A stretch of 64,000 nt of DNA from Zygnema cylindricum. Its lineage: Eukaryota; Streptophyta; Zygnematophyceae; Zygnematales; Zygnemataceae. Each line of letters starts with the position of its first letter. The stretch's first letter is position 1. Positions 46,542 to 58,549 of this stretch are shown one piece after another. Made by a program: the position numbers and the translations under genes. The stretch lies in NCBI GenBank assembly GCA_037447655.1, contig JBBHKE010003448.1, positions 46,568-110,567 on the forward strand. The letters are read 5' to 3'. The notes beneath the pieces were generated by a model. The model was given only the letters and a program-made list of their open reading frames with translations, did no database searches and was not told the DNA's origin.

Positions 46542-47450
46542 GGGTACGGCCCCATGTAATTGTAACTTAGCGAACTTACTTCATATTCTAGCGTAGAATC
46601 GCCGCACACGCTTTTCGAGTGTTCCAATGTGCAACAATGAAAATGTATCTTAAGGGTGTGACGATTGTATGCGTCGACAATGCCTGTGACGGCTGTCTGC
46701 GTCTACAATCTGTCTTGCCGCACCGTATTTTTCGAAACTTTTTTCGAGCGTCGCAAGACTCATCGTAATTTTTTAAACGATTTGGTATGTCGCATGTTTT
46801 TTGCGTGACATCATAGATGTACAGCCTTGCAGCCATGGGTGTACACCATGCCTTTGCGTTTGCCTCTCCTCTCCAGTCGCCATGAATGGAAACAGAATTC
46901 TTCATGAATGGAAACAGAATTCTTCAGGCCCCTGCAAATTTTTTTTTTTCAAGTGTAGTTCGAAGGGGTGAATAGGGCGCAAGGTAGACAGAGGAAGGGA
47001 GTGCGAGCAGCAATGGCGTCTTCGCAAATTTTTCACCCTTCGCAGATTTTTCACCTTTCCGTGAAATGGCACTACAACCTCAAGACCCCTGCAAAAAAAA
47101 ACTCGTACGAGATGCAAGCGGACAAAAACAAACAACCCCAGTACTTTTTTTCGTCGTCAAAAACTTCTGAAAATTTTCAACACGTGAAAATAGGTTTTCC
47201 TATTTGTGAAAGCAGTTTTACTTTATTACATCGCCGATGAGTTTTGAGATAAGTTTGAAGATGACGTGTCAGTGGGTCGAAAAAACACAAGACGACAACT
47301 TTTCGTACATCCTAAGTTCGAGGATGACCTAAATTTGTACTCTACAATTTTGCGATTTCTTCTTACAGTTGCAACTTTAGCAGTACCTGCGATAAGTTTT
47401 AAAGGAAACGAGAGAATTAAACTCGCACTTAGCCACATGGGGCCGTACCC
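46542..47450. mobile_element. Non-autonomous Harbinger-like element
   Basis: Perfect 16-base terminal inverted repeats GGGTACGGCCCCATGT, flanked on both sides by TAA as a direct 3-base duplication (46,539-46,541 and 47,451-47,453). TAA/TTA duplications and G-rich ends are typical of PIF/Harbinger elements. The 909-base interior encodes no recognisable transposase. It includes a segment near 46,640-46,720 that recurs inverted at 57,905-57,998. Confidence 0.7.
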
Positions 47451-47769
47451 TAAGTTTAAACTCTGGAAAAAGAAAAGGTTGAACTGGAGTCTAAAACTTT
47501 CAGCCTGATACTAACGTTCTATGCTTTTTGAGATAAAAAAAAACATTTTTGAGTTTCAACCCAACACTGTCCTGAAGTCCAAAACCGTCAAAGATTAAAT
47601 GTATGACAAAAAAACACGAAAATTTCGATTCAAAGCCTTCAGCCTGGCACTATTCGTTTTATGTTTTTGGACGTATCAGTTCAAACGTAACACTGTCCCG
47701 AAGTCAAGAACCACTAGACATTTAAACTTTGTGAAAAATAAAAATTCTCCTGCTGAGAAAATCAAAACA

Positions 47770-47851
47770 CGTGTTCGGCAGGATTCGAACCTGCGCGGGC
47801 AAAGCCCACAAGATTTCTAGTCTTGCTCGATAACCACTCCGACACGAACAC
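47770..47851 (-). tRNA. tRNA-Ser (anticodon AGA)
   Basis: 82 bases including the discriminator G. The acceptor stem pairs GTGTTCG with CGAACAC. The anticodon stem and loop read AAGA-CTAGAAA-TCTT, with AGA complementary to 47,816-47,818. A long variable arm (GTGGGCTTTGCCCGC) marks a class II tRNA-Ser. The T-arm has GGTTCGAATCC. No intron. TTTT runs just downstream on the minus strand would stop RNA polymerase III. It decodes UCU and, after A-to-I editing, UCC. Confidence 0.95.
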
Positions 47852-47899
47852 CGGATGACTGCCCGATTCCTAACAAGTTATATAAATCTTTGTACTGTA

Positions 47900-48780
47900 T
47901 TTTTATACACCCATTTAACCCTTTTGCTTGTTAAATTCCTTCCACGACAATTTCGTGACACTGCAACTCGTCGCTGCAACACAAAAGAGCAAAAACCTTA
48001 GAAAAGTATTTAGGACAAACAATAGGGGTTTTAGGTTTGGCTACGCCTTTGATGCTACGTTTTTCAGCGAAAGCATAAAACCTAAACGCACGAAATCCAA
48101 ACACAGCATTTTCAGTATGTACGGTTGTAACTTTGTTTGGATTAGTTTTGCACATGTTAGGTTTTGCACTTTTGCTGGTTTGATTCTGATTTTGTGGTAG
48201 TTACTTTCATTCGTCATTTGTCCTTTTTACTGTTCTCGGGTCTTTGTTAATTTGACATCGTGTTTCACTTCATTTCCATTTTATCTCATTGCTGTGCTCA
48301 GATGGTTTGCTAAGCTGCAACCTTTTATAAAAATTTATCATACTATATGTTTAAGGTTTTCAAAACTCATATTATATTTTTTGAACATGCAGTATTGCAG
48401 TATGATACTTCATACTATATGTCTAGGTTACAATCATACTAGCTGAACTTGAATCGCCTCTTCCCCCACTTGACATTCTGGCCGAGCTTTTGCTATTATT
48501 TTCTGGAATATTTAGGTTTTTCGACATTGCTGTATTTGTTATGGTACAGTTTGTTTACCCGGTGGTGATAAATAATCTGGTCAACTCTTCTTTCACATGT
48601 ATGTTTTTTGCCATTGATGTTTGAAAGTGTGTCAGACTTACTGCAAAAGAGATTAAAAGAGATTTAAAGAGTTGGAGTTTGACAAAACCTAATCCGGGAT
48701 GGCAAAAGCCAACAAGTCTAATCTCGCAGCAAGTCGGGCTCACCGTTTACACTTAGCCTCATGTTTGATCCTTAAGTTTT
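47900..48780. other. Intergenic, no gene seen
   Basis: Between the tRNA gene and the 3' end of the coiled-coil gene. No repeats or domains that I can support. Confidence 0.5.
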
Positions 48781-48787
48781 CTCTTTG

Positions 48788-51424
48788 TCAAGCCATTGCA
48801 AGCATTATCATAACAAAGATTAGGCCACCCTGGGCAGGTACATGTATTTGCAATTTTGAGCACATAGGAACTTTAGTGTCCTCATCCACAGAAGGAAATA
48901 CTTTTTTTTTCAACAGCTTCTCGTAGTTCGTTTTAGAAAAAAAACAAACAGAAACAGACTTATAAGCGAGTGATACTGTTTAAAAGCAGCGCATAGACAG
49001 AGAAGGGTAGACCACCAACTCTCTTTGTCTTCCATCCTCTTGGCTATTATATGTTGAGCAATTGTTGTAAGCTGGTGTCCATAACATGTCATCAAAAGTA
49101 CTTTTAAATAGTACACTCCATTTTAACTCAGTCGCGCACAAACCACAACACAATTTACTTTTCCTCATTGCAGGGCTTAGCATGGCAAGACTAAAAGAAT
49201 CTCCCGAATCGAAGTCCAAGCAGGTAGACCAGAATCATTTTAACTACAGCGTGAACCGCTACCAGTGTTGAGAAATGTTAAGAAATAATAAGTATGAGGA
49301 AGTTTAAGCGTCAATAATTATATTTCCAGTCCAAATGACATCGCCGACTGTGAAGTTAGTGTTATTAACACGAATGTCAATTCACAGTGAAACAAATGTA
49401 TATGATTGCGCAATTATTATACATGCCAGTTTCAACTCAAAAACTGGGAAAATGATGTACAATTATCAAACACAAACAGCTTGACATGACAGCTTGAACC
49501 AACTTTCCATCAAATATTACTTGTGCAAAATACAGCTCCAAAGGAGCAATAAATCATTTGGTCCTCCCACATTTTGGTTTAAATTAATATACAAAACGCC
49601 GAAGCGTCGTCAACATTATAAACGTAGGTTCGCGAAAGCCCAAAAATGTGACTATAATCTTCTTACCCATAGGAGCTAGCCAAGTGCCTAGAAATATAAT
49701 TATATCCTAACATAACTCTCATATAGTATAAATCTACCGTTCTCATCTAACAACAATTCGTATCGATAGTTGAAAACTATATAAAAAAACAAATCCTGAA
49801 CTGGTAATCAATGAATACAAAACTGTAGAAACGTAGCTGTACAGGACTGAACCATGATGAAGTATAGAATCAAAACATAACTCAAAACATATATCGGTCG
49901 GCTGAAATAAACGGCTTGATGATGGATAGAGTATACACTGTTGTGCTCGATACTGCCCTCCAACCAAGGCCGAAATAAAGGTGAATTAGGGCTAAGGGAA
50001 TCCTCATCGTCATTCCAAAAAGTCCTCGTGATCCATTAAGAACATTTAATGCAGCCTTAAGCTCCTCAATAATAGCCTCAACTCCAGCGTGAATAAAATC
50101 CTTGTTCGCACTACTACCCACATAAACCCTAATGCTGTTCCTGTTTTCACCAGCTTCATGAAACTCAAACCCACTCGACATCTGTGCATCTTCCTTAGCC
50201 TCGCACCTTCCGGAAGGTTCCTCCACGGGACCACCTTCACTGTCGAGAGAGGTACGAGCTTGGGCAGTATGACTGACTGGCTGGTCGGAGACAGGGGACT
50301 GAATAGAGCCTAGAGAGGGAAAAGTTGAAACTAAATCTGCCAGTGTATATTCATTACTGGATGGAGAGCCATGACTGAGAGAGACAGAGTCGCATCCATC
50401 AGCTTTCATGCTTGTCGAGTCTCCTTGTGGGTCTATTTCCAGTCGATCGATCAGCTGCTGTTTCTCCTTCCTTTTTATACTGTCACTCTGTCCTGTCCTA
50501 GTAATTACTGAGCGAGGTACAGTACCGCCAGTGAATTGCTCCTCTTGAGACAGTCGGTCTTGAACCCATTTCAAGAGATGTGAAGGGACCTGACTTATCA
50601 AGGGATCTGAAACAGCATCCTGGGCAGCAAGAAGCTTTAGGACAAGTTTCTGTAACCGATGTTCTCGGGCCAAAATAGGGTCAAGAGCTGCATTTAGTTT
50701 GCCTTTCAAATCTCCATGTAAGGCATCCACAAGAGCGTCTTCACTTTCTTGGAGGGTAGTAAGAGCTGCTTGCAATTCCAAGGATAGAGATCTTAGTTGA
50801 ACTTTAAGCGCGACCTTTTCACTTTCGAGACTGCAAATTTTCTCGTTCAGCTGGAGCTCCCTGATATTGGCTGAATTCAGTGCATCATTCATTTCTTCAG
50901 CTTTTGTGGCCACATTCTCGATTTCACTGTAAATCAAATCAAGTAAAAAGCCCAAGAAACAAAAAAGATGAGAAAACAGGAGATGAGAAAAGAGGAGGCC
51001 AATGAGACCTGACTGAGACGTGGAAAGAAGTGGTACAAGATCAAGATAGAGGCTTAAAAACAATCACAGCAAGCTTAGTGGACACCTGCTGGTCAGGGCT
51101 TGGGCAGTATCAAAAAACAATCTTTCCGATATTCAGAACTGCCATATTTCATGAGCACAAATTATGGGGAGTTTTATCACAGAGGAGGAAGCGTCATTAG
51201 AAGCCGCTTAGTGAATACTGCATATGAACCGCTACGGATCAGAAACTGCTGGACCACCAAACACATAGCCACAACAGCTAAATGTGAACAAAAATGGAAC
51301 AGCATGACATAGGAATCACAATCAGCTTTACAGCCTGAAAGGCATCTCAGGTCAAACGAAAAATTTACAAGACTTCTTTAAAAAATTGTGGAGTTCACGA
51401 TGTCTAGGTTAGGTATTGCGTTGC
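48788..51424. repeat. Segmental duplication, copy 1
   Basis: This stretch is repeated in the same orientation at 60,394-63,415 with very high identity, including the last coding exon, its 3' flank and part of the preceding intron. Homology starts at TCAAGCCATTGCAAG and ends at TAGGTATTGCGTTGC. It lacks the hAT insertion of copy 2. Confidence 0.92.
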
Positions 51425-53918
51425 CACAACAAAAAACCGTCCTTCAGACCATTATCACTGAAAACGCACTTGCCAGTTCAACTGCTGTTGTACAAAACAA
51501 ATTGGGAAACCTCCATATCTTATCACTAAGAATAAAAGCCCAAAATTCCCCGAGACTACACTACAACATTGAAACATTCCGCATAAGAATACTATTCGCA
51601 GATTCTTCCATGCAACCGCACCTTCAGACCCAGTCTGAAATGTGTCCTGTAAACTTATTCCAAACAATGGTGAATGGACCATCCAAAAGTATCACGACCA
51701 CAGAGTAATCGTTTCTATGCAACAGTTGGGAGGATGTAGCATGCTCAAGAATTTCTGGTCAAAGATACTCACCAAAGGACTAAAGGAGATATCCCCTCGA
51801 ACTATGCTATACGCATACAATAGCACAATATCAATAAAACATGTTTATGACCTCCTAAAGCCACGTGCATGGTTACAACACACGTCTGATAAGTGATACA
51901 ATGAATATTTCTTGTAAAGGAAAAATTAAGACTGCTAAGGTTGACACTTGTTTCAGAGTGTCAAATGAAATCAAGGTGCACACTGAAACATAACATACAT
52001 CCAAAAGAAGCCACACATGAAAAATAAATAATGTCCTCCAGTTTCAACGTGGATTCACAACGTCTTGCTCATTGACCATTCGCGACACTGACTGTAATCA
52101 CTCCAAAACATATGCCTGGCATTGTCGATAACCCTACAGATCAAAAAAGGATGCTCACCAAGACCATTGTGGTACCCTGGCAATATGTGACTGTAGAAAT
52201 ATTCTAAGACAGGCTTCAAAGTAGCTGTCGGGGCAATATAGTTTGTTTTAGTCTACACTGCTTGTAAGGTGAAAAAGACAGGCCAAGGGACAGAAGCAGC
52301 GAAATACAAAACTGACATATACAAGATCGCAAAAATGCACTTGACATACCATACACCCATTCAGAATTTTTTAAGTGATGGTGGCATTCAGACTCCAAAA
52401 ACGTCCAGAAACAAAAAGGAATTCAAGAACAATTGAGTTTGGCAGTGAATCCCCCTTGATAGAATTCAAGAGCTGTTGGAGTTTTGCCACTTCGGTCCAT
52501 ATCGAGAATCGAGCTCATTGATTTTTATGGACCAAAAAAGATTTGAACACTTTCACAAGGCAGACTTCCCTTAAGACCTTTAGGGGCACCTGTTCTTGTA
52601 AGTCAGGGTAATCAAAAGATTATGTTGGTGATATCGCACCTTGTCGGGTTATAATAGATACATACGGTACAATTTGGCGTAAGTGGCCAGTAATTCTTGT
52701 AATTGGATAGAAAATTGTACGCTTTAAACATTTTTCTGTTAAAGCAAACATATAATTACCTTACCAACCAATTAAAGGTATAATTACCCTATTAACCAGT
52801 TGAATAGCTTTCAGGAGCACAGCCTTAATCCCCTTTTGCAATCTTTCACCAACTAACAGGCAGTAGTCAAAAGAGGCAGCTGAGAATCAATACTTTCTGG
52901 TTTATTCCAGCTTCTGAAAGTCCCTTACATGTTTAAGTTCGTTTTTCCTCGAGGTATTGCTTGGTTACAATGCGGTGATTACAATTTACCAACTCAAGCA
53001 ACTGTCAACCAGTATATAAAATGTTCATATTGACTTCATAGAAAGCCCTAATTCAGCCAACATTCTCTGTATGAAACTAAATTGAACAACAAAAACATTA
53101 TTCAAAACTCATGGGTAATAATTTTACTTTTTATGCACCAATTTCCAAGCCTGCACAATCATGTAGCCCACTTGTTTAAATATGAAAATACCAACGTGGC
53201 ATAAAAAAAAAGTAGTATGGGAAAAAAATGAATTCCAGACTGATTACATGAATAAAGTACTTTACCACTGCAATTTTCACGCCAATCCCTTCACTTACCC
53301 GACAAGAAAGTCTCCTGCTTCCTTTTGCTGTGTCACGACTTGTTCCAAATCTTGGTTGAGATCCTTTAAAGCTTTTGCTTCATTCTCTTTCCTCCTGAGT
53401 TCATCCCTTAGCCTTCTCCAGCTCTCTGTCAGACTGATTACGACACGCTCTAATACCGGTTTATCAGCATTCTCTACTCTCTGCTTCATCTCTATCATAG
53501 AGACGTCTCCCTTGGCAGCATTGTAAAGGCCCTGAAGAAACAAAAAAAAGAACAGTTGATAGTTAAAACCACGCATTTAAACATTACTTCTTGCGTCATT
53601 ACAATGTTTCTTTACAGTTCATGACAGTCAAAATTATTTCAAACCTACGAACGGATTTTTGCTTGCTATATTGCAATGCTTCTTTTCAGTTCATGTTATT
53701 GCGACGTATTGCGATTAAGTTACACGTTTTGTAAGATGCTGTGGTGGAGCTTCTAAAAATGAAGACAAACACAAACACAAACACAAACACAAACACAAAC
53801 ACAAAAAACAAAAAGCAATAATAGCCGAAGAGAATCAACCACTCACACGAGAGGAACTTGTCGGTACTTTAGCTCTGACAGGGCTTGGTTTGCTGGAATC
53901 TGGAGAAGAAGACTCCAT
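49882..53918 (-). CDS. Coiled-coil protein with hydrophobic C-terminus, 3 exons
   Basis: Exons: 53918-53847, 53531-53299 and 50926-49882, phases 0 and 2, giving 449 aa. It starts MESSSPDSSKPSPVRAKVP. Residues about 40-200 are rich in heptad-like Leu/Glu/Lys patterns (SWRRLRDELRRKENEAK, EKICSLESEKVALKVQL, LQAALTTLQESEDAL), indicating a long coiled coil. Then come a Leu-rich segment with HRLQKLVLKLLAAQDAV, a polar Ser/Glu-rich linker, and an end of about 60 residues with ALNVLNGSRGLFGM, PLALIHLYFGLGWRAV and a hydrophobic stretch, possibly a membrane anchor or hairpin. I do not recognise the family securely. The exon joins are strong because the coiled coil continues across both. The stop and most of the coding sequence lie in a segment duplicated 12 kb away. 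Confidence 0.8.
53763..53808. repeat. (CAAACA)n microsatellite
   Basis: Seven to eight copies in intron 1 of the coiled-coil gene. Confidence 0.95.
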
Positions 53919-54261
53919 CAGTCACCTATACGCAAACACTAATTAAGACTACCTGTTTTGAGTAAAATGAGAATCACATGAATCAAAATTCCTTCATTCT
54001 TTCCCTAGCAAACACTGAGCAAGAAAATTGTCAGCTTCATTCATTCTCAAACATGAGAAATCTTTCACTCGAACACAACAATCCCGAGTCTTCAAAGCAG
54101 GAAGAAAAAACCCTAAAAAAGGCAACTTCTCCAATCCTGGAGTCCGACGTCATCAAACGGAGAAATGTACGTCAGGTTCGAGATTATATCCCTACTGTGA
54201 GGAAAAAACGAGGGCATACTATATCTGATTATCTTCAGAGTTCGTACTTTACAAAGGAATA

Positions 54262-54290
54262 AGTACAGTACAGTACAGTAGTACAGTACA
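54262..54290. repeat. GTACA microsatellite abutting a MITE
   Basis: AGTACAGTACAGTACAGT and onward, immediately left of the MITE at 54,289. Confidence 0.85.
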
Positions 54291-54492
54291 CAGTGTATCG
54301 GTATTAGTGTTAATAATTTTTTCGTCACTTAAAACATTTTCTTTCCGTACACACCTGTCCGACTTTCCGATGGGAAGGTGAAAATCTTGGATTTCAATCG
54401 CAACCGTCAGATTTATAATCCGACAAGCGTGTACGGAGAAAAGGTGTTTTAAGCGGCAAAAAAAACATTAACACTAATAGCGATACACGGTG
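54289..54492. mobile_element. MITE upstream of the coiled-coil gene
   Basis: TA|CACAGTGTATCGGTATTAGT to CACTAATAGCGATACACGGTG|TA; inner arms CTTTCCGTACACACCTGTCC and CGACAAGCGTGTACGGAGAA. 204 bases, non-coding. Confidence 0.9.
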
Positions 54493-54499
54493 TACTGAA

Positions 54500-55420
54500 C
54501 AGAATTGTAGCAGACAAGTGTTAAACGGGCGTATAATAAGCCCAAAACAAACTCATAACATATAGTTTTCCGCACTGAATACAGCATGATTGCTGTAGTT
54601 TTTCCTTGGAAGGACAGGGCTAAAAAATACAACGGATTCCAATATCATAATTGTAATATGAGGAAATTATTAGAGTCGTACAGTATTCAGAGCTATTTTC
54701 GCCTTTCTTTTTTTGCTATTTTCGCCTGTTGTACTTTATGTAACGAATCGTACAAGGCTTCGTTCGTAAAAGTACAAAATGAGTAGATTCCAAAACCGAA
54801 CAATGAAAGCTGTCGGTGTTGTACTTACTTCACCGTACGAAGAACAAAAAGACAAAACATCAAGATCCAATGAGCTTTTGTCAGTGTAGAGAGAATTGCA
54901 TGCAAAAATATGGCATGTCCCTATTGGCTGCCACGCGTACAGAATATAGTGGCATGCCTCAAACAGGCTGTCAGGAATACGAATTCCAAACAGTTGGATT
55001 CATCAACACCGTTTATACCGACAAATAAAATATTGATATTTTGTCTTATTATACCTCAGACCGTAAATTCGCGTACAAACATCGACAATTCTACATTGTT
55101 CGGTTTTGAAATCTACGCCTCTTGGATTTCGTACGAAGGACACAAGAAAAATATGAGGCGAAAAATATCTCCCAACTTCATTGAAATACAGTACGAATTT
55201 TACGAAAGGAGTAACATATGTCCATTGTACGGATGCAACGGCAGACCTACATGTTGACGGCGAACTTATGCCTATATAGTGACGCAAATAAGACAAGGCC
55301 TTTTTACTGTAGATTTTCTGAATAGTGAATACTATAAATCTTAGGGTGTGGCCCCATGTGGCTAAGGGTATGGTTACATCAGAAGGTCTCTGTAATAGTA
55401 CGGACAGCAAAATTTCTGTA
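54500..55420. other. Transposon-rich DNA, no gene called
   Basis: Many GTAC palindromes. At 55,345-55,370 the sequence TTAGGGTGTGGCCCCATGTG followed by GCTAA repeats the terminus of the Harbinger-like element at 46,542-47,450, so an end of a related element lies here. A minus-strand open frame of 144 codons (55,437-55,003) has no domain I know. Confidence 0.5.
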
Positions 55421-55423
55421 TTA

Positions 55424-56207
55424 GGGTAACCTTCCATCAGGCGAAAAGTGGGGTTGTTTACTGGAGAAAGTACAGTTCCGTACTAGGCCATACTTTTTTT
55501 TTTTTTTTTTTACAAAAGATGTTTACTAAAAATTCGTTGAGATTCTCCAGACTTCTTGGAGAAACCTACCACCGTCCGATTTTCAATTTTCGACGCAAAC
55601 GCTTCTTGTTTCCAGTACGTAGGTAGTCTCCTCCAACTGTCCTTGGGAGGAGAGTTTGTGATTACTTGACGCGTGTTTTGGTCCACTTGTAAAGTCAGAG
55701 TCGATCCACGAGCAATAAACTTACATGTGGCAAATGGAGTGTACCCTGTGACATAAATGCCAGCCTGTTCGACGACAAAAAAATCTTGGTTGTATGTTCG
55801 ACGACAAAAAAAACTTGGTTGTAAGACTTCCTGTGACGTCTCCTTCATAAATGTGCGATACAGCGATTCACGTACAAATGGTACATCCTTGGACATTTGT
55901 ACAAGCTTTAATTTTGCAATGGTTTTCGTGGCCGTTGATACCACAACAACCGTAAGAACGTTCAGATTGTACATTAGTGTGACGCTACTAGATATTTTAA
56001 TCGGCGTCCGCCCGTGCACATACGCAGCTGCGATTTTGTCCTTTTGGAAATGATGATTATTCCCGGGCGGCTCAACAGGTCCTACGTGGTACCAATCGCA
56101 ATCTAACACCTCATTCACTGGCACGACCTGATGGAAGGGTGTTACAAATATTACTGCCAGTAAACGTGTTCGTACGATTACTGGGAACGCCTGATGGAAG
56201 GTTACCC
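55424..56207. mobile_element. Terminal-inverted-repeat element carrying an open frame
   Basis: Perfect 20-base inverted ends GGGTAACCTTCCATCAGGCG. With the flanking TTA at left and TAA at right the palindrome is 23 bases. The flanks do not form a direct TTA or TAA duplication, so superfamily is uncertain. Inside, the minus strand is open for 204 codons from 56,124 to 55,510 but begins without ATG; it contains TGYTPFATCKFIA and KDSWRRLPTYWKQ. A frame further right (56,529-56,290) has TGYVPLSSDLTV and DWRNIV in the same order, so a common origin is possible. No transposase motif is visible. Confidence 0.6.
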
Positions 56208-57200
56208 TAAGTCAAATGTCGGTGTGTGCTCTCACAGTGGAGTTACCTGCGCGCAACCATTTTATTTATATGAGGTTGCTGCAGTTTTGTTACAGTAAAT
56301 CTGCACTGACTGTGTGATTTTTTTTTTTTTTTATGACGGTCGACGTTCGCAAGCGCGGCACTTTTTTAACCGCCGTCACAATATTTCGCCAGTCAAATTT
56401 GTTCGACGGGTTGACAGTCAAATCTGAACTTAAAGGTACGTAGCCTGTACGAAATTGTACTTCAAATGTACAATTTCTGACAACTACCTGCGCGCAGCAA
56501 ATATCGTCTCTGTGATTTGCAATTCCCAAATTATATTATTTGAAATATTATTAGATACGACAAGATTGACAAACGGCACTCCGGTACAACCGTACAAGCC
56601 TACAATGGATGTTTGTCCGCTGTTATATTCGTACCTGGAACCAGGTGAATGTAAGGGTGCGTCTCTGTGTGCCAAAGTAAGGGTTTTTTTCTGTTGTTTT
56701 TCTGTGAAACTTAGAGCCGTACCGCGTAAGTTTCAACCGTACAAAAAAATAGAAAAAAAGAGAAGTACATTTTGCGTCATCATCGAATATAAAATGTACT
56801 ACATGTTGTCGTCTTGTGCTCTTCGACCCACGACCAAGCCAAAATACGTCATCTTCAAACTTTTCTTTAAAATACAGGGCCGATGTGTTTTAAAACAAAG
56901 TGTTTTTCAGAAACAAATAGGACCACGTATTCGCACGTGGAAAACTTTTTACAAAAATGTCAAACGAATTCAAGCGACGGCAAAAGGTACATTATTCGTT
57001 ATGTTTTGTCCGTTTCCGTCCATCAAAGTACACAATTTGTTGTGTTTTGTCGCGTTTCGTTTGGTACTTATTTTTCCTTCACAGAGTCTGAAAATTCCGA
57101 TGCCATTTGACGAAATCGTGAGAAATCTCTAAGGGCGCCCCAGCAAGTCGCACACGCCGCCTCTCTCACGCTGCCTCGCATTCTCGCGAAGTCCTAAGAG
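56208..57200. other. Open but unrecognised stretch in transposon-rich DNA
   Basis: The plus strand is open from 56,455 to 57,132, with a first ATG at 56,605 (175 codons, MDVCPLLYSYLEPGE...). Composition is rich in Cys, Phe and Lys and I find no domain. It may be an element remnant. Confidence that it is a gene is low. Confidence 0.3.
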
Positions 57201-57204
57201 CGTT

Positions 57205-57895
57205 GTTCCATTAGGCGGTCTTTGTAAACATCAAAAAATTGTTTACTGAAGCGACCGTTCCATTATGTCGGGTCAGTAACCGACATTTTTTTTGTGTGGC
57301 ACACTTTGATTTGGCCACGTAATGTAAGAATACGATTCTGGTAATCTTTAGAGAATCTCTGACAGCAAATTGTGACCACAATTTGTACCAGCGAAGGTAA
57401 AAAGTGACTCGTACGACGTATTTAATAAAATCTGTACAGGCGGACGAAACTTAAGATGTGTAAAAGCGTATGAAAATGTCAGAGAGGTTCGTGGATGGCA
57501 ACAGAAGCGTGAAACAATATCCTCCGTCAAAGATTTTCTTACGGCTTCCGGTGGCCTCGTATCCTCCCTGGCGGAAGGCACATGTCATATGCGACGTGTA
57601 CCCACCTGGTCGCGCGGTCGTCATGGATATTTGTGCACTTTTCCACGAGGCCCGATGTTATTCGTTCAGGTGTTGAGAATTGACCTACTCCGGGGTCACT
57701 TGTTGCGAACTGAAAGTGTCAGAGGATGGCGTATCCGATTATGCATCCGACGGTCCACGTTTATGCCTATAAACGTGGAGGATGAAATTCTTCATTCAGT
57801 AGCCTTGTTTTTCTGACAACTTTTTTTTTTTGGTACGGCACTGTACGAAGCAGTACGGCTTTCAGTAAACCATGACATTTTTTCCCTAATGGAAC
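57205..57895. mobile_element. Probable inverted-repeat element, GTTCCATTAGG ends
   Basis: GTTCCATTAGG at 57,205-57,215 is inverted at 57,885-57,895, and GTTTACTGAA at 57,241-57,250 is inverted at 57,871-57,880. The spacing suggests a decayed terminal inverted repeat. Short open frames inside are unrecognised and no clear target duplication is seen. Confidence 0.5.
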
Positions 57896-58119
57896 CTCAC
57901 TCTAAGGGCAATTTTTTACAATTTGGTGCGTCATCACAAATTGTACACTGTCGACAGCCGTCACTGGCATTGTCGACGTATACAATCGTCACGCCCTTAA
58001 GTGACAACTTCGTTTGGTACACATAGGGACACCCGAAATCTGGGTTCGCCGGATCTGCTCTAAAAAACAAATAAAATTCTCTAAGTTTGAAGTACATAGA
58101 GATGCACCCTAATAATTTA

Positions 58120-58545
58120 ACAGTGTATCGGCAGCCACTTGCCGATAACCGATATGTACCTTTTTTTGAGCTACTGATAACCGATATACTGCATCGATAT
58201 ATCGGTACCGGTATCATCGCTATGGATTACCAGTATATCGCGATGGATTACCGATAATTATCGGGCCGATAACAATCGGCGAAAGCTCCGTACTCTGGTA
58301 CTGAATGGATTACTAAAAAAAATCAGAAGCCCACCCCCCTCCGTCGCGGCATCGTCGTACTCATTTTGTACCTTTTTCCATACCATAAATTCTGTACTAT
58401 TTGTACAGGTCAGCCCCCCAACCGATAGTTATTGGCGATAAGTTTTTGTTGGTTCCGGAGCGATTTATCGGGACCCTCACCGTTCAATAACCGATAACTA
58501 TTGGTATCGGTTTTATCGCGATACGTTTTTACCCAGTACACAATA
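58120..58545. mobile_element. Palindrome-rich MITE-like element (TATCGGTA type)
   Basis: Dense in short palindromes such as CGATATATCG, TATCGGTACCGGTATC and GATAACCGATA. Ends read GTATCGGCAGCC and ATCGCGATAC. Probably related to the hAT-type MITEs at 17.4 and 61.1 kb, but termini and target duplication are not clear. Confidence 0.5.
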
Positions 58546-58549
58546 CTAG

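Noticed and set aside
49172-49222. Plus-strand exon-like piece with good acceptor CTCATTGCAG and donor CAG|GTAGAC, conserved in both duplication copies
   Set aside because: Only 17 codons, antisense to the 3' flank of the coiled-coil gene, with no partner exon; conservation is explained by the recent duplication.
57348-57816. Overlapping short frames on both strands
   Set aside because: Inside a decayed inverted-repeat element; none has a domain or clear start context.
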